Positions 25,886-34,024 of a DNA stretch of 44,268 bases are shown one piece after another. The translations under genes and the position numbers were made by a program. The stretch is from the NCBI GenBank assembly GCA_025965895.1, contig JAOPWC010000043.1:1-44268 (forward strand). Direction: 5' to 3'. Numbering within the stretch: the stretch's first letter is position 1; each line of letters starts with the position of its first letter. Below the pieces are notes generated by a model, which was not told the DNA's origin, ran no database searches, and was given only the letters and a program-made list of their open reading frames with translations. This stretch comes from Mycobacterium sp. GTDB lineage: Bacteria > Actinomycetota > Actinomycetes > Mycobacteriales > Mycobacteriaceae.

Positions 25886-26197
25886 ATGGCCGGAATCGAA
25901 GTCAACGGTCAGGACGTCGTCAGCGCTCGGATCGGCGACGACATCGTGATTCGGCTTGCTGAGAACGCCACCACGGGATATCGGTGGGCGATTCAAATCA
26001 ACGGGACCGCAGTTGTTTCCACCGGAGACGAATATGTGCAGCCGCCCGATGCGCAGATCGGCGCAGGCGGTCAACGGGTGTTCACTGTCACCGCCACCGC
26101 GCCGGGCGCTGCTGATATCGTGCTCCGTCTCGCTCGATCATGGGAACCAGACCCCATCGAACAACGGGTCGTGCACGTGACTGTGCAGGACCATTAG
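25886..26197 (+). CDS. Chagasin-family cysteine protease inhibitor (I42)
   Basis: 103 residues; ATG 25886 with GGAGG five bases upstream. All three chagasin inhibitory loops are present: NATTGY at 27-32 (family NPTTGY), GAGG at 59-62 (GxGG) and RSW at 84-86 (RPW), on an immunoglobulin-like beta scaffold (DIVIRLAEN, VFTVTATAPGAADIVLRL). Family members bind the active-site cleft of papain-like (C1) peptidases. The next gene, 265 bp downstream, encodes just such a peptidase, so it most likely protects the producer. No signal peptide is seen, whereas many bacterial I42 proteins are secreted. Confidence 0.88.
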   Translation: MAGIEVNGQDVVSARIGDDIVIRLAENATTGYRWAIQINGTAVVSTGDEYVQPPDAQIGAGGQRVFTVTATAPGAADIVLRLARSWEPDPIEQRVVHVTVQDH

Positions 26198-26262
26198 GGC
26201 GCCAGATCCATCCTCCTTTGGATGTCGTTGATTGATTTCGATTCCGGGCGAATTCCCAAAAC

Positions 26263-26278
26263 AAGTAGCGGACTACTC
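26263..26278. promoter_or_regulatory. Palindrome site S3, upstream of the papain-like gene
   Basis: AAGTAG-CGGA-CTACTC within C...G; one mismatch to the consensus. Ends 184 bp before the ATG at 26463 and lies after the inhibitor's stop, so peptidase and inhibitor have separate control regions. Confidence 0.8.
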
Positions 26279-26462
26279 GTGTTCGCATATGTCGGCGGTC
26301 ATAGCCTTGAGCTCGTGAGCAGCTGCGCGAAACGAGCACCACCCAAAACCGCGGTGCTGTTCAGAGCGACAACTTCAGATTGACCGTGGGAATCACGGCA
26401 ACAGCCTGCTGGACCACTAGCTGCTCATACGTTCCCTTCAACAGCGAAGAATCGAGAATGCC

Positions 26463-28151
26463 ATGGCCACCCTTGATATCGACCAACTCAACCAGGACAT
26501 TCGCGCCGCCAATGCGGGATGGATCTCACGTCTCACTCCGCAGTCCTTGTTGAGTACCGAGGAAAAGCGCGCGCTCTTGGGCGTCGTTTTCACAGAATCC
26601 GACCTCGCACTTGCCGCGGCGCCGCCACAGCCCGCCCTGCAGGCAGAGGTGGGCGCCTTTGCACCGGCGGTGGACTGGCGTAGCCGCAACGGCAACCATG
26701 TCACGTCGGTCAAGGACCAGCGGAACTGCGGTTCTTGCGTGTCGTTCTGTTGTACCGCGGTCGTCGAGTCGATGGCCTCGATCGAGCAGGGCCAGCTCCT
26801 GGATCTTTCGGAGGCCGATTCTCACTTCAATTCGAGTCATGGCGCCTCGTGTGGCGGGTGGAATGCCGATGCGTGCATGGAGCAAATCAGGTTGCGGGGC
26901 GTCGTCGGCGATGCCGCGCTACCTTACCTTGACGCGTTCGACACTCCGCCGCAGACTGACCCTGCTTCGCATTTATGGATTCCGCACGTGCGTGCAACGC
27001 CAAATCGACCCACCAGCCAAGCGTCGATCACCAGCCATGAGTTGATCACCGACATAAACGCCCGCAAACAGTATCTGACCGACGTCGGGCCCTGCAGCGC
27101 ATCATTTGACGTCTACGACGACTTCTACTCCTACCATTCGGGCGTATACCGACACGTCAGCGGATCAAAGGTCGGTGGTCATTGTGTGGAGGTCATCGGC
27201 TATTCCGAGGCTGAGCAATGCTGGATCGTCAAAAACTCGTGGGGCACATCGTGGGGCGACGGGGGCTACTTCAAGATCGGGTACGGCGAATGCAACTTCG
27301 ACGTTTACGCATTCGCGACTGCTCGGGGGGTGAAGTTGCCGCCCCACGCCTCCTGGCATGGCTGGGAATCGTTGGGTGGCGTACTGACCTCCAAGCCCAG
27401 CGCGACCTCGTGGGGACCGGATCGGATCGACATCGTCGCCCGCGGACTGGATTCGGGGGTCTGGCATCGGTGGTGGGACGGCGCCCATTGGGGCGGCTGG
27501 GAGAGTCTGGGCGGCGCCTGCCAAACCGGCCCGGCGATCTGTTCATGGGGCAGCGGCCGTCTCGACATATTCGTGGTAGGCAACGACCATAAGCTGTATC
27601 ACAAGTGGTACTCCGGCGGATGGAGTGGATGGGAGTCGCTGGGTGGCACCCTGTCGTCGGACCCGACTGCCGTTTCGTGGGGGCCTAACCGCATCGACGT
27701 CTTCGCCCGGGGAATGGATTCCGCGATGTGGCACCTGTGGTGGGACGGTTCCCACTGGGGCGGCTGGGAGAGCCTCGGCGGCACACTCGATTCCGGTCCG
27801 GCCGTCTCGTCCTGGTCGGCCGGCCGACTCGACACCTTCGCCAAAGGAACCGACAGCCAGCTCTACCACAAGTGGTACGACGGCTCTTGGAGCGGTTGGG
27901 AGAATTTGAAAGCCTATGTCGGCGGGGACATCGCTGCGGTGTCGTGGGGTCCGGACCGGATCGACGTCTTCTACCCCGGCTCGGGGTTTCACATGATGCA
28001 CAAGTGGTGGGACGGCTCCGGTTGGAGTGGTGAGGAGGATCTGGGGGGTGTCCTGTCCTCGGGCGTGGGTGCCAGTTCATGGTCACCCGGCCGGTTGGAT
28101 TGTTTCGGGGAGGGCACCGATTCGGCCTTGTACCACAAGTGGTTCGGATAG
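26463..28151 (+). CDS. Papain-like (C1) peptidase with PLL-type propeller lectin
   Basis: 562 residues. Residues 1-65 may be a short propeptide. The C1 domain has [16 protein letters not shown], the catalytic C92 in [10 protein letters not shown]241 in [11 protein letters not shown] and N259 in [18 protein letters not shown]. In place of the usual GSCWAF there is GSCVSF. From about 296 to the end run six ~45-residue repeats (GWESLGGxLxSxPxAxSWGPxRIDVFxxGxDSxxYHKWxDGxWSG-type), matching blades of the PLL/fucose-lectin propeller. No signal peptide or membrane segment. Role: a protease carried to glycosylated targets (inference). Its start has weak ribosome-binding (GAATCGAGAATGCC) but fits the domain. 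Confidence 0.87.
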   Translation: MATLDIDQLNQDIRAANAGWISRLTPQSLLSTEEKRALLGVVFTESDLALAAAPPQPALQAEVGAFAPAVDWRSRNGNHVTSVKDQRNCGSCVSFCCTAVVESMASIEQGQLLDLSEADSHFNSSHGASCGGWNADACMEQIRLRGVVGDAALPYLDAFDTPPQTDPASHLWIPHVRATPNRPTSQASITSHELITDINARKQYLTDVGPCSASFDVYDDFYSYHSGVYRHVSGSKVGGHCVEVIGYSEAEQCWIVKNSWGTSWGDGGYFKIGYGECNFDVYAFATARGVKLPPHASWHGWESLGGVLTSKPSATSWGPDRIDIVARGLDSGVWHRWWDGAHWGGWESLGGACQTGPAICSWGSGRLDIFVVGNDHKLYHKWYSGGWSGWESLGGTLSSDPTAVSWGPNRIDVFARGMDSAMWHLWWDGSHWGGWESLGGTLDSGPAVSSWSAGRLDTFAKGTDSQLYHKWYDGSWSGWENLKAYVGGDIAAVSWGPDRIDVFYPGSGFHMMHKWWDGSGWSGEEDLGGVLSSGVGASSWSPGRLDCFGEGTDSALYHKWFG

Positions 28152-28403
28152 CGATAACGGATCGCGTCACACAGACCTTCGACGTTGAACTGGACTCGGT
28201 ACCGACGACGGGCCATCGGTAGGAACCGACGGGTCTGGCGCCCGCACAGAACTGGTGGACAACAGTTTTGCCGCACCAGCTGACAGCTCGAGCGGTGCGG
28301 ACGGAGTTCAACGCTTCCGGTTCAGGGTCAATACCGTTGGCGACTTAGAGCTCTCGCTCGTGGCGCAACCAGACAGGGACAACCGCCGAGGTTTGGCCAT
28401 ATC

Positions 28404-28419
28404 GAGTAGTGCTCTACTC
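28404..28419. promoter_or_regulatory. Palindrome site S4, upstream of the M4 peptidase gene
   Basis: GAGTAG-TGCT-CTACTC in C...G; both arms perfect. Ends 86 bp before the ATG at 28506. Confidence 0.85.
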
Positions 28420-28505
28420 GTGCCCTCGAGCCCGCCGGCACGGATGCTTGACTCGTCCGACGATCAGCGCCCGGCATATGGGCGCACGAGTTGAGGGAGG
28501 GCGTC

Positions 28506-29558
28506 ATGCCCACACGCTGTGGCTGCTTCATCGTTCCCAAGAACGTCCTGGAGAAGCTTGCCGAGGATCAATCAATACCGGAGCAGTCACGCCAGGCGCT
28601 GCGCGACACCCTTGCTCTTGAGCCAGTGTGGCGGAAGCTGCGCGTCGCGCAAACACAAGCGGCGCAGGCCCGCCTCCTCGCCGGCCCGGTCGCTGAGGGG
28701 ATTTCCGGCACGCTTGCGGCACAGCCGTCGGCGACCGTGTTCGATTGCAAGAACACGAAATCGTTGCCGGGCGCGCCCGTTCTCGATCCTGACACTTGCC
28801 CGGATGTCACCGCGAAACGGGCGTTCGACGAAACCATCGCCGTAGCTGAGTTCTACCAGAAATTCTTCGACCGCAACTCCGTCGATGCCGCGGGCATGAC
28901 CCTTGTCTCCTCCATTCACTATGACCTGCGCTATTCCAACGCGTTCTGGAATGGTGCGCAGATGACCTACGGGGACGGCGACGGGCAGATATTCATCGAC
29001 TTCACCGCGTCCAGCGATGTGATCGGCCATGAATTAACCCACGGCGTTACCCAGTTCACTGCTGGCCTCACCTACGTCAACGAGCCCGGCGGTCTGAACG
29101 AATGCATCTCGGACGTGTTCGGCTCGATGTTCCGTCAGTGGCGGAAGAGTCAGACTGTTGCGCAGGCTGACTGGCTGATCGGCGCGGACATCATCGGTCC
29201 GGCGGCAGCGGCGAAAGGGTATACGTGCCTGCGCGATATGGCTGATCCCGGTGCCGAGCACTGCCTCTCGCCCCAGCCGTCGAATTACGCGGATTACGTC
29301 CCCGGTGGAGATCCACACGTCAACAGCGGTATCCCAAACCACGCTTTTTATCTCGCCGCGACGGCGATCGGCGGGAACTCCTGGGAGAAGGCCGGCAAGG
29401 TGTGGTACGCGGCGCTGACCAGCCCGAAGGCCACCAAGAATATGAAGATGAGCGCTTTCGCCAAGCTAACGCGACAGGCTGCTCAATCATTGTTCGCGCC
29501 GGATCCCGCCGTGTACAGTGCCGTCGACAGCGGGTGGACGGATGTCGGCATCGCATAG
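28506..29558 (+). CDS. Protealysin-like M4 metallopeptidase
   Basis: 350 residues; ATG 28506 follows GAGGGAGG. The N-terminus CGCFIVPKNVLEKLAED resembles the short protealysin-type propeptide with its PPYML-like motif rather than the long thermolysin prosequence. The catalytic domain shows H175-E176-x-x-H179 in VIGHELTHGVTQF, the third zinc ligand E199 in GGLNECISDVFGS, substrate-site NAFWNGAQMTYGDGDG, and HVNSGIPNHAFYLAA. Like protealysins it lacks a signal peptide. A probable emfourin-type inhibitor follows 47 bp downstream. Confidence 0.9.
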   Translation: MPTRCGCFIVPKNVLEKLAEDQSIPEQSRQALRDTLALEPVWRKLRVAQTQAAQARLLAGPVAEGISGTLAAQPSATVFDCKNTKSLPGAPVLDPDTCPDVTAKRAFDETIAVAEFYQKFFDRNSVDAAGMTLVSSIHYDLRYSNAFWNGAQMTYGDGDGQIFIDFTASSDVIGHELTHGVTQFTAGLTYVNEPGGLNECISDVFGSMFRQWRKSQTVAQADWLIGADIIGPAAAAKGYTCLRDMADPGAEHCLSPQPSNYADYVPGGDPHVNSGIPNHAFYLAATAIGGNSWEKAGKVWYAALTSPKATKNMKMSAFAKLTRQAAQSLFAPDPAVYSAVDSGWTDVGIA

Positions 29559-29605
29559 CCTGAGGTCTCTTTGGTCCGCGGCCAGGCACTACCGGAATGG
29601 GACCC

Positions 29606-29869
29606 ATGAATCAGTACCTCATCGAACGGCACGGCGGCTTTGCAGGTCTAAAAGCGACCGCCACGGTCCCAGGCGATGCCCTGAACCCGACGGATCGCGC
29701 AGCCTTGGACCAGCTTCTCGACACGAAGCAGCCACTCGCCAGAGACCCTGGCGCCGACCGTTACACCTATGTCGTCACGCGCAGGGGCGCATCGGCAGAG
29801 ACCACGCGCGAGGTGCCTGAAAGCATGATGCCCGACTCAGTGGCAAGCCTGGTCCGAGAGCAGATCTGA
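29606..29869 (+). CDS. Emfourin-like M4 protease inhibitor
   Basis: 87 residues from ATG 29606; an ATG at 29597 is in frame, but family proteins begin near IxxxRxGGFAG, here YLIERHGGFAGLKATATV. The central ALDQLLDTKQPL, the YTYVVTRRG strand and the C-terminal MMPDSVASLVREQI helix follow the same layout. Emfourins are encoded next to protealysins and inhibit them, which matches its position in an operon with the M4 gene. Assignment rests on context plus motif recall. Confidence 0.75.
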   Translation: MNQYLIERHGGFAGLKATATVPGDALNPTDRAALDQLLDTKQPLARDPGADRYTYVVTRRGASAETTREVPESMMPDSVASLVREQI

Positions 29870-30128
29870 GCGACGGTAGACCGCAGCGCGTTAAGCGGCG
29901 CGCATCTAAGGGCGGTGCTCGAAGCCGATGCCTGGCTCTGGCGACTCACCGTGAGCAGATTTGTGCCCGGCTGAAGCACCGTCATCGCTCGGCACATTCG
30001 AGTAGTCGGATACTCGAGTGTCGGCGGCCCGCCGACCGGACACTCCTAAGTAGAAGCCGATCACACGCTGACACCAAAGAACCAAAAGACACACACATAG
30101 CTCACCTCGGCCTTGAAGGGACACGCTC
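29870..30128. other. Intergenic region before the phospholipase gene
   Basis: No gene. Contains site S5 and probably the promoter of the phospholipase D gene. Confidence 0.5.
30000..30015. promoter_or_regulatory. Palindrome site S5, upstream of the phospholipase D gene
   Basis: GAGTAG-TCGG-ATACTC in C...G; one right-arm change. Ends 113 bp before the ATG at 30129. Spacer identical to S6. Confidence 0.8.
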
Positions 30129-31967
30129 ATGACAATGGTGCACGCCAAAAACGATCTGATCGCGGTTACCGCCTACGCCGGGGACGCGAAGACGCTGCTC
30201 GCGTTTGACCTTACGGCCGACTCCGCGCGAACAGGGCTCGGCGGCTTCACCATCCAGGTACACCCACCGGAAAAGGATCCCTATTACATCGACAACAACT
30301 TGCGGCTGGCCCCGTCGCCCGAGCATGCCCAAGTCGCCAGCGAGTCTCCGTTTTCCACGGCCAACGCGCCGATCCACAAATTCCGCTGGGTGCACGTCCC
30401 CGGCCTGGTCCACCAAGGCGGCACACCGTCTTTCGGCACCTACACCTATGTGGTGACGCCCCGTTACTTCACCGCGGCGGGGGCGCTGAAGCCGCTCGAC
30501 GCGTCAGCAAGCGTCTCGGTGGACGTGCCCGTCGGTCCGTTCGTCAAGGGACCGCTTACCGTCAGCTTCACGCGCGGCTACGTCCAGTCGCAGGCGTTCG
30601 TCCGGCACTTCGGCCCGGCGGCACACATCCGTCCCAACGGCAACGACCTGATCTACGACACGTCGGCGAGCGCCGGCACCAACGGAGCCGGAGCCACCGT
30701 CACCTACGCGCAGGAATACGAATGGCTGGGCTTCACCGCTCGCCAACGGGTCTTCGACATCCTGAACGAGGTCCAGGCAGACCCGTCGCTGACCCTCGAC
30801 GTGTTCGCCTACGACCTCAACGAACCCGACGTCGCCGGCCTGCTGTTCAAACTGGGCAGCTCCGGGCAGGTGCGCATCATTTTGGACAACGCCGCACTGC
30901 ATCACAGCACCAGCGCCCCCAAGCCCGAAGACGCGTTCACCACCACCTTCGCCTCGCACGCCGGCGACGCCGCGATCAAGCGGGGCAAGTTCAACCGGTA
31001 CGCCCACGACAAGGTCTTCATCATCTCCGACCACGACGGCCCGCGCACCGTGCTGACCGGCTCCACCAACTTCTCGGTGACCGGGATGTATGTCAACGCC
31101 AATCACGTGCTGGTGTTCGACGACCGCCAGGTCGCGGCCACCTACGCCGACGTCTTCAACGAAGCCTGGACCACCGGTGTCAAGGCCACCCCGTTCGCGC
31201 AGTCGAGCTGGGGCAGCCAATCGTTCACGTTCGGCGGCAGTGGAGACGGCCTCCCGTCGACCTCCGTCACCTTCTCGCCCCATCCGGCGTCCTTCGCCAG
31301 CCAGATCCTCGACGGCCTGGTCGAGCGCATCAACGCCGAAAGCAACGTGAGTCCCCCGGCGGTCGGCACGGTATTTTTCGCAGTCATGGAGCTTGGGGGT
31401 CCTGGCGACAACCCGGCCTATACCGCACTGAACGCTGTCCACTCCGATCCCAACACGTTCAGCCTCGGCATTTCCGATGCGCCCCAGCATGTGTCGCTAT
31501 ACCCGGTTGGGCAAAAGACCGGTGTGCTCGTCACCGGCAAACCCGGCACCACCCTGTTGCCGCCGCCGTTCAACCAGGTTCCCGGCATCGCCGGCCACGA
31601 GATCCATCACAAGTTCGTGGTCTGCGGGTTCAACGGCGACAACCCGGTCGTCTACTGCGGCTCCTCGAATCTCGCGCTCGGTGGTGAGCAGGCCAACGGC
31701 GACAACCTGCTGGCCATCCGCGATGCGGATGTGGCGACCGCGTTCACAATCGAGGCGCTGGAACTGGTCGACCACTACAACTTCCTCGACAATATGGCCA
31801 AGAAGACCGCTACGACCCCCACTGCGCCAGCAGAGGCGCTGTCCGCCAACAAACAGCAGGCATCAGCGGCGGCCGGGTGGTTCCTTGGCACCACCGATCA
31901 GTGGACCCAAAAATACTTCGATCCCAACGACTTGCACTCCGTTGACCGTCAGCTGTTCGGCAACTGA
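30129..31967 (+). CDS. Phospholipase D-like protein with two HKD motifs
   Basis: 612 residues. Residues 1-180 form a beta-rich domain of unknown type (GLGGFTIQVHPPEKDPYY). Then a PLD domain: YEWLGFTARQRVFDIL, first catalytic motif YAHDKVFIISD with GSTNFS, second HHKFVVCGFNG with GSSNLALGG. Two HKD half-sites in one chain is the normal active arrangement. Substrate could be phospholipid or nucleic acid; it cannot be decided here. No signal peptide, unlike secreted actinomycete PLDs. Confidence 0.87.
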   Translation: MTMVHAKNDLIAVTAYAGDAKTLLAFDLTADSARTGLGGFTIQVHPPEKDPYYIDNNLRLAPSPEHAQVASESPFSTANAPIHKFRWVHVPGLVHQGGTPSFGTYTYVVTPRYFTAAGALKPLDASASVSVDVPVGPFVKGPLTVSFTRGYVQSQAFVRHFGPAAHIRPNGNDLIYDTSASAGTNGAGATVTYAQEYEWLGFTARQRVFDILNEVQADPSLTLDVFAYDLNEPDVAGLLFKLGSSGQVRIILDNAALHHSTSAPKPEDAFTTTFASHAGDAAIKRGKFNRYAHDKVFIISDHDGPRTVLTGSTNFSVTGMYVNANHVLVFDDRQVAATYADVFNEAWTTGVKATPFAQSSWGSQSFTFGGSGDGLPSTSVTFSPHPASFASQILDGLVERINAESNVSPPAVGTVFFAVMELGGPGDNPAYTALNAVHSDPNTFSLGISDAPQHVSLYPVGQKTGVLVTGKPGTTLLPPPFNQVPGIAGHEIHHKFVVCGFNGDNPVVYCGSSNLALGGEQANGDNLLAIRDADVATAFTIEALELVDHYNFLDNMAKKTATTPTAPAEALSANKQQASAAAGWFLGTTDQWTQKYFDPNDLHSVDRQLFGN

Positions 31968-32272
31968 CGGGACCGAGTTACGCGCCAGCGCCGCAGCGGG
32001 ACACAGGCGGTGCGGTCGGCTGCCGGGCTGAGTCAGTGACCGCTTCGCGATACCCGCCGACCATCACTTCGGCACGTATCGGTATGCCCCCAATGTCGAC
32101 GGCTAGCCGTTCATCGGCCGTCCCGAAAGCCCGGCGCTCGAGGCGGCTGACGCCGGAGTTGTTGACGCACAACCCGAACTCGGTGCAGCCGATTCGCCTC
32201 GGCGGCCCTGATGAGCAGGTGACCTGCGATCAGGACCACGGGCTACCAGGCCGAGCAGCCGGCCTTTCACGG
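31968..32272. other. Gene-free stretch
   Basis: No supported gene. Minus-strand frame near 31978-32172 (VNNSGVSRLERRAFG) shows no clear domain. Confidence 0.3.
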
Positions 32273-32425
32273 CGGAGCAATGGACCAGTTTCGTCGAGCA
32301 CACCGAAGGGAAGCCGTGCCCGCGGCCGGCCTTCAACGCGGCGGGCCTGGTGATGCGCTACTACGACGGCAACACGGTGACCGCGCTGTGGAACGACGCC
32401 GAGCACTACGCGATGAGCGAAAACT
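32273..32425 (+). pseudogene. Phosphoesterase / phospholipase C-like fragment
   Basis: The frame reads EQWTSFVEHTEGKPCPRPA, then MRYYDGNTVTALWNDAEHYAMSEN. The YDGNTVTALWNxAxHYAMSxN segment is characteristic of the PLC-type alkaline phosphatase-like family (PF04185). Only about 50 residues remain and the frame runs into noise after SENSG. A dead scrap of another lipid-active enzyme within the hydrolase cluster. Confidence 0.6.
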
Positions 32426-32507
32426 CAGGGTGTGACCAGACAATTCGTGCCCGGCGGTCAGCCGGGGGATGTCGGCCGTCTGGGCGTTGCGTGAACGCCC
32501 GGTGCGA

Positions 32508-33788
32508 TCAGAGGTTGACCGCGGCTCCCTGGCCAAGTCCTGTCGCGATGGTGTCGTTCAGGGTCGCCTTGAACTGCATCGCCCGGTACGGCGAGCCCGT
32601 CGCGGTGTTCCACTGGGAAACCACCAGACCGACACCACCCGGCACGTCCAGTTGGGCGCCCGGCAGAACGTAGCCGCCGTACAACTGGGCAACCCTATTG
32701 TTCGCATGGTCCTCATCACCCCACGAGGCACCGACCACCGGCGTCTGGACCGGCGCCGCGTACAGGTCGGCGACCGGCGAATCGATGGTTCGGTAGCCCA
32801 AGGCATATTGGGAGGACAGGAACCCGCCGAGGATCCATTTGCCCCGCTCGAGCCGGCGCAAGCACAGCTCGCCCCAGGTTTCGCCGCCGGGTGTGATCGG
32901 CGTCGGTTCGTTATCCCAGGCCCACTGGTTATTGGCCCATCCCCAGCCCGAGTACTTGAACATGTCGCCGATGTCCGCGGGGCGAACTCGCCTCAGGATC
33001 AAGCCTTTGTCGCGCTGGAACCCTGTCGAGACGATGTACACCCAACCGTCGTCCGGGTCGTAGTCCCACGACCAGCACTGCGCATAGCCGTTGTGCAGCC
33101 CGCCCGGAAACGCGGCGGTCGGGCCCATGTGCTGCCACGAAACGCCGTTGTCGAGCGAGGACCAGATCTCTGTCCAGATCACGTTGCCGAAGCCGCGGTT
33201 CACGATGGCATGCAGGTATAACGACTGCCCCACGCGCAGCAAGTCGGAGGGAATCACGGTACTGATGCCGCCGCGGGTCCACCCGCTGCTCGGGTCGTCG
33301 TGGATGTAGTCCCACAACTGCCGCGCGTAGTTCGGATCCGCACCACCGGCAATTTCATAGTGGATCTGGTGATCAGCGTCTCCGGTACCGATCAACGCGA
33401 CCGGGGAACGCCAATCGCCTTCCCCAACCCTGTTGCCGGAGAAGGTGTCTCCGAACACCGACACCAGTCGGCCATTCGGCGCCACGATCGACACGCCCAG
33501 GTCTGTGGACGTCACACCCCAGCTATCGGTGATGGCACGGCCGGTCATGTCGGCCACTTCGCCATCGACCGCTGGGAGCGGGGGCATCACCATCGCCGTT
33601 GGTGCGGTCGTCACGGTTCGTGGCGCCCTCGCCGCCGGCTTGGCGGCCGCGGGGGCATTGCCCCGTTTCCACCGATACAACGTCGAGCTGCTGACGCCGG
33701 TTTCAGCGGCGATTGCGGCGACGTTTTCGCCGGACCGCAGCCTGGGTAGAACCTGACGGCGCAGGGTGGCCGTATCTGTGGTCGACAT
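32508..33788 (-). CDS. HTH - DUF4185 fusion protein
   Basis: 426 residues; the ATG at 33788 has AAGGAGG upstream. Residues ~8-40 form a transposase-like helix-turn-helix (LRSGENVAAIAAETGVSSSTLYRWKRG). A Pro/Ala/Lys linker (AAAKPAARAPRTVTTAP) joins it to a DUF4185 domain (GDTFSGNRVGEGDWRSP, DGWVYIVSTGFQRDKG, WGELCLRRLERGKW, YGGYVLPGAQLD, LVVSQWNTATGSPY) paralogous to the protein at 2864-4015. DNA-binding and an extracellular-type domain in one chain is odd. The HTH might bind the palindrome family, or act as a packing or anchoring module; both are speculation. Site S6 lies 122 bp upstream. Confidence 0.82.
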   Translation of the reverse strand: MSTTDTATLRRQVLPRLRSGENVAAIAAETGVSSSTLYRWKRGNAPAAAKPAARAPRTVTTAPTAMVMPPLPAVDGEVADMTGRAITDSWGVTSTDLGVSIVAPNGRLVSVFGDTFSGNRVGEGDWRSPVALIGTGDADHQIHYEIAGGADPNYARQLWDYIHDDPSSGWTRGGISTVIPSDLLRVGQSLYLHAIVNRGFGNVIWTEIWSSLDNGVSWQHMGPTAAFPGGLHNGYAQCWSWDYDPDDGWVYIVSTGFQRDKGLILRRVRPADIGDMFKYSGWGWANNQWAWDNEPTPITPGGETWGELCLRRLERGKWILGGFLSSQYALGYRTIDSPVADLYAAPVQTPVVGASWGDEDHANNRVAQLYGGYVLPGAQLDVPGGVGLVVSQWNTATGSPYRAMQFKATLNDTIATGLGQGAAVNL

Positions 33789-33910
33789 GTGTCCTCCTTG
33801 TGTGGCAGGGGGATCTGATTGAACTGGCCACGTTTGGCTCCCCTGGGTCCATTCCGGGACGCGAGTTGACTAGATGACAGCACTGAACCATCGGCGAAGG
33901 GACGCCACAC

Positions 33911-33926
33911 GAGTAGTCGGCTACTC
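33911..33926. promoter_or_regulatory. Palindrome site S6, upstream of the HTH-DUF4185 gene
   Basis: GAGTAG-TCGG-CTACTC inside C...G: the perfect consensus. Located 122 bp upstream of the minus-strand ATG at 33788. Confidence 0.85.
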
Positions 33927-34024
33927 GAATCGGCCGCTGGTGGGGAGGCGAGCTGCATAGCAAGTGGGCGGAATAGCTGGTGCGTCACGCAGCCGGGCGA
34001 ATCCGAACGCATCCGCCGCACACA

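Noticed and set aside
22376..30015. CRISPR-like array from the repeated GAGTAG motif
   Set aside because: Repeats are hundreds to thousands of bases apart and palindromic at promoters; no spacers and no cas genes.
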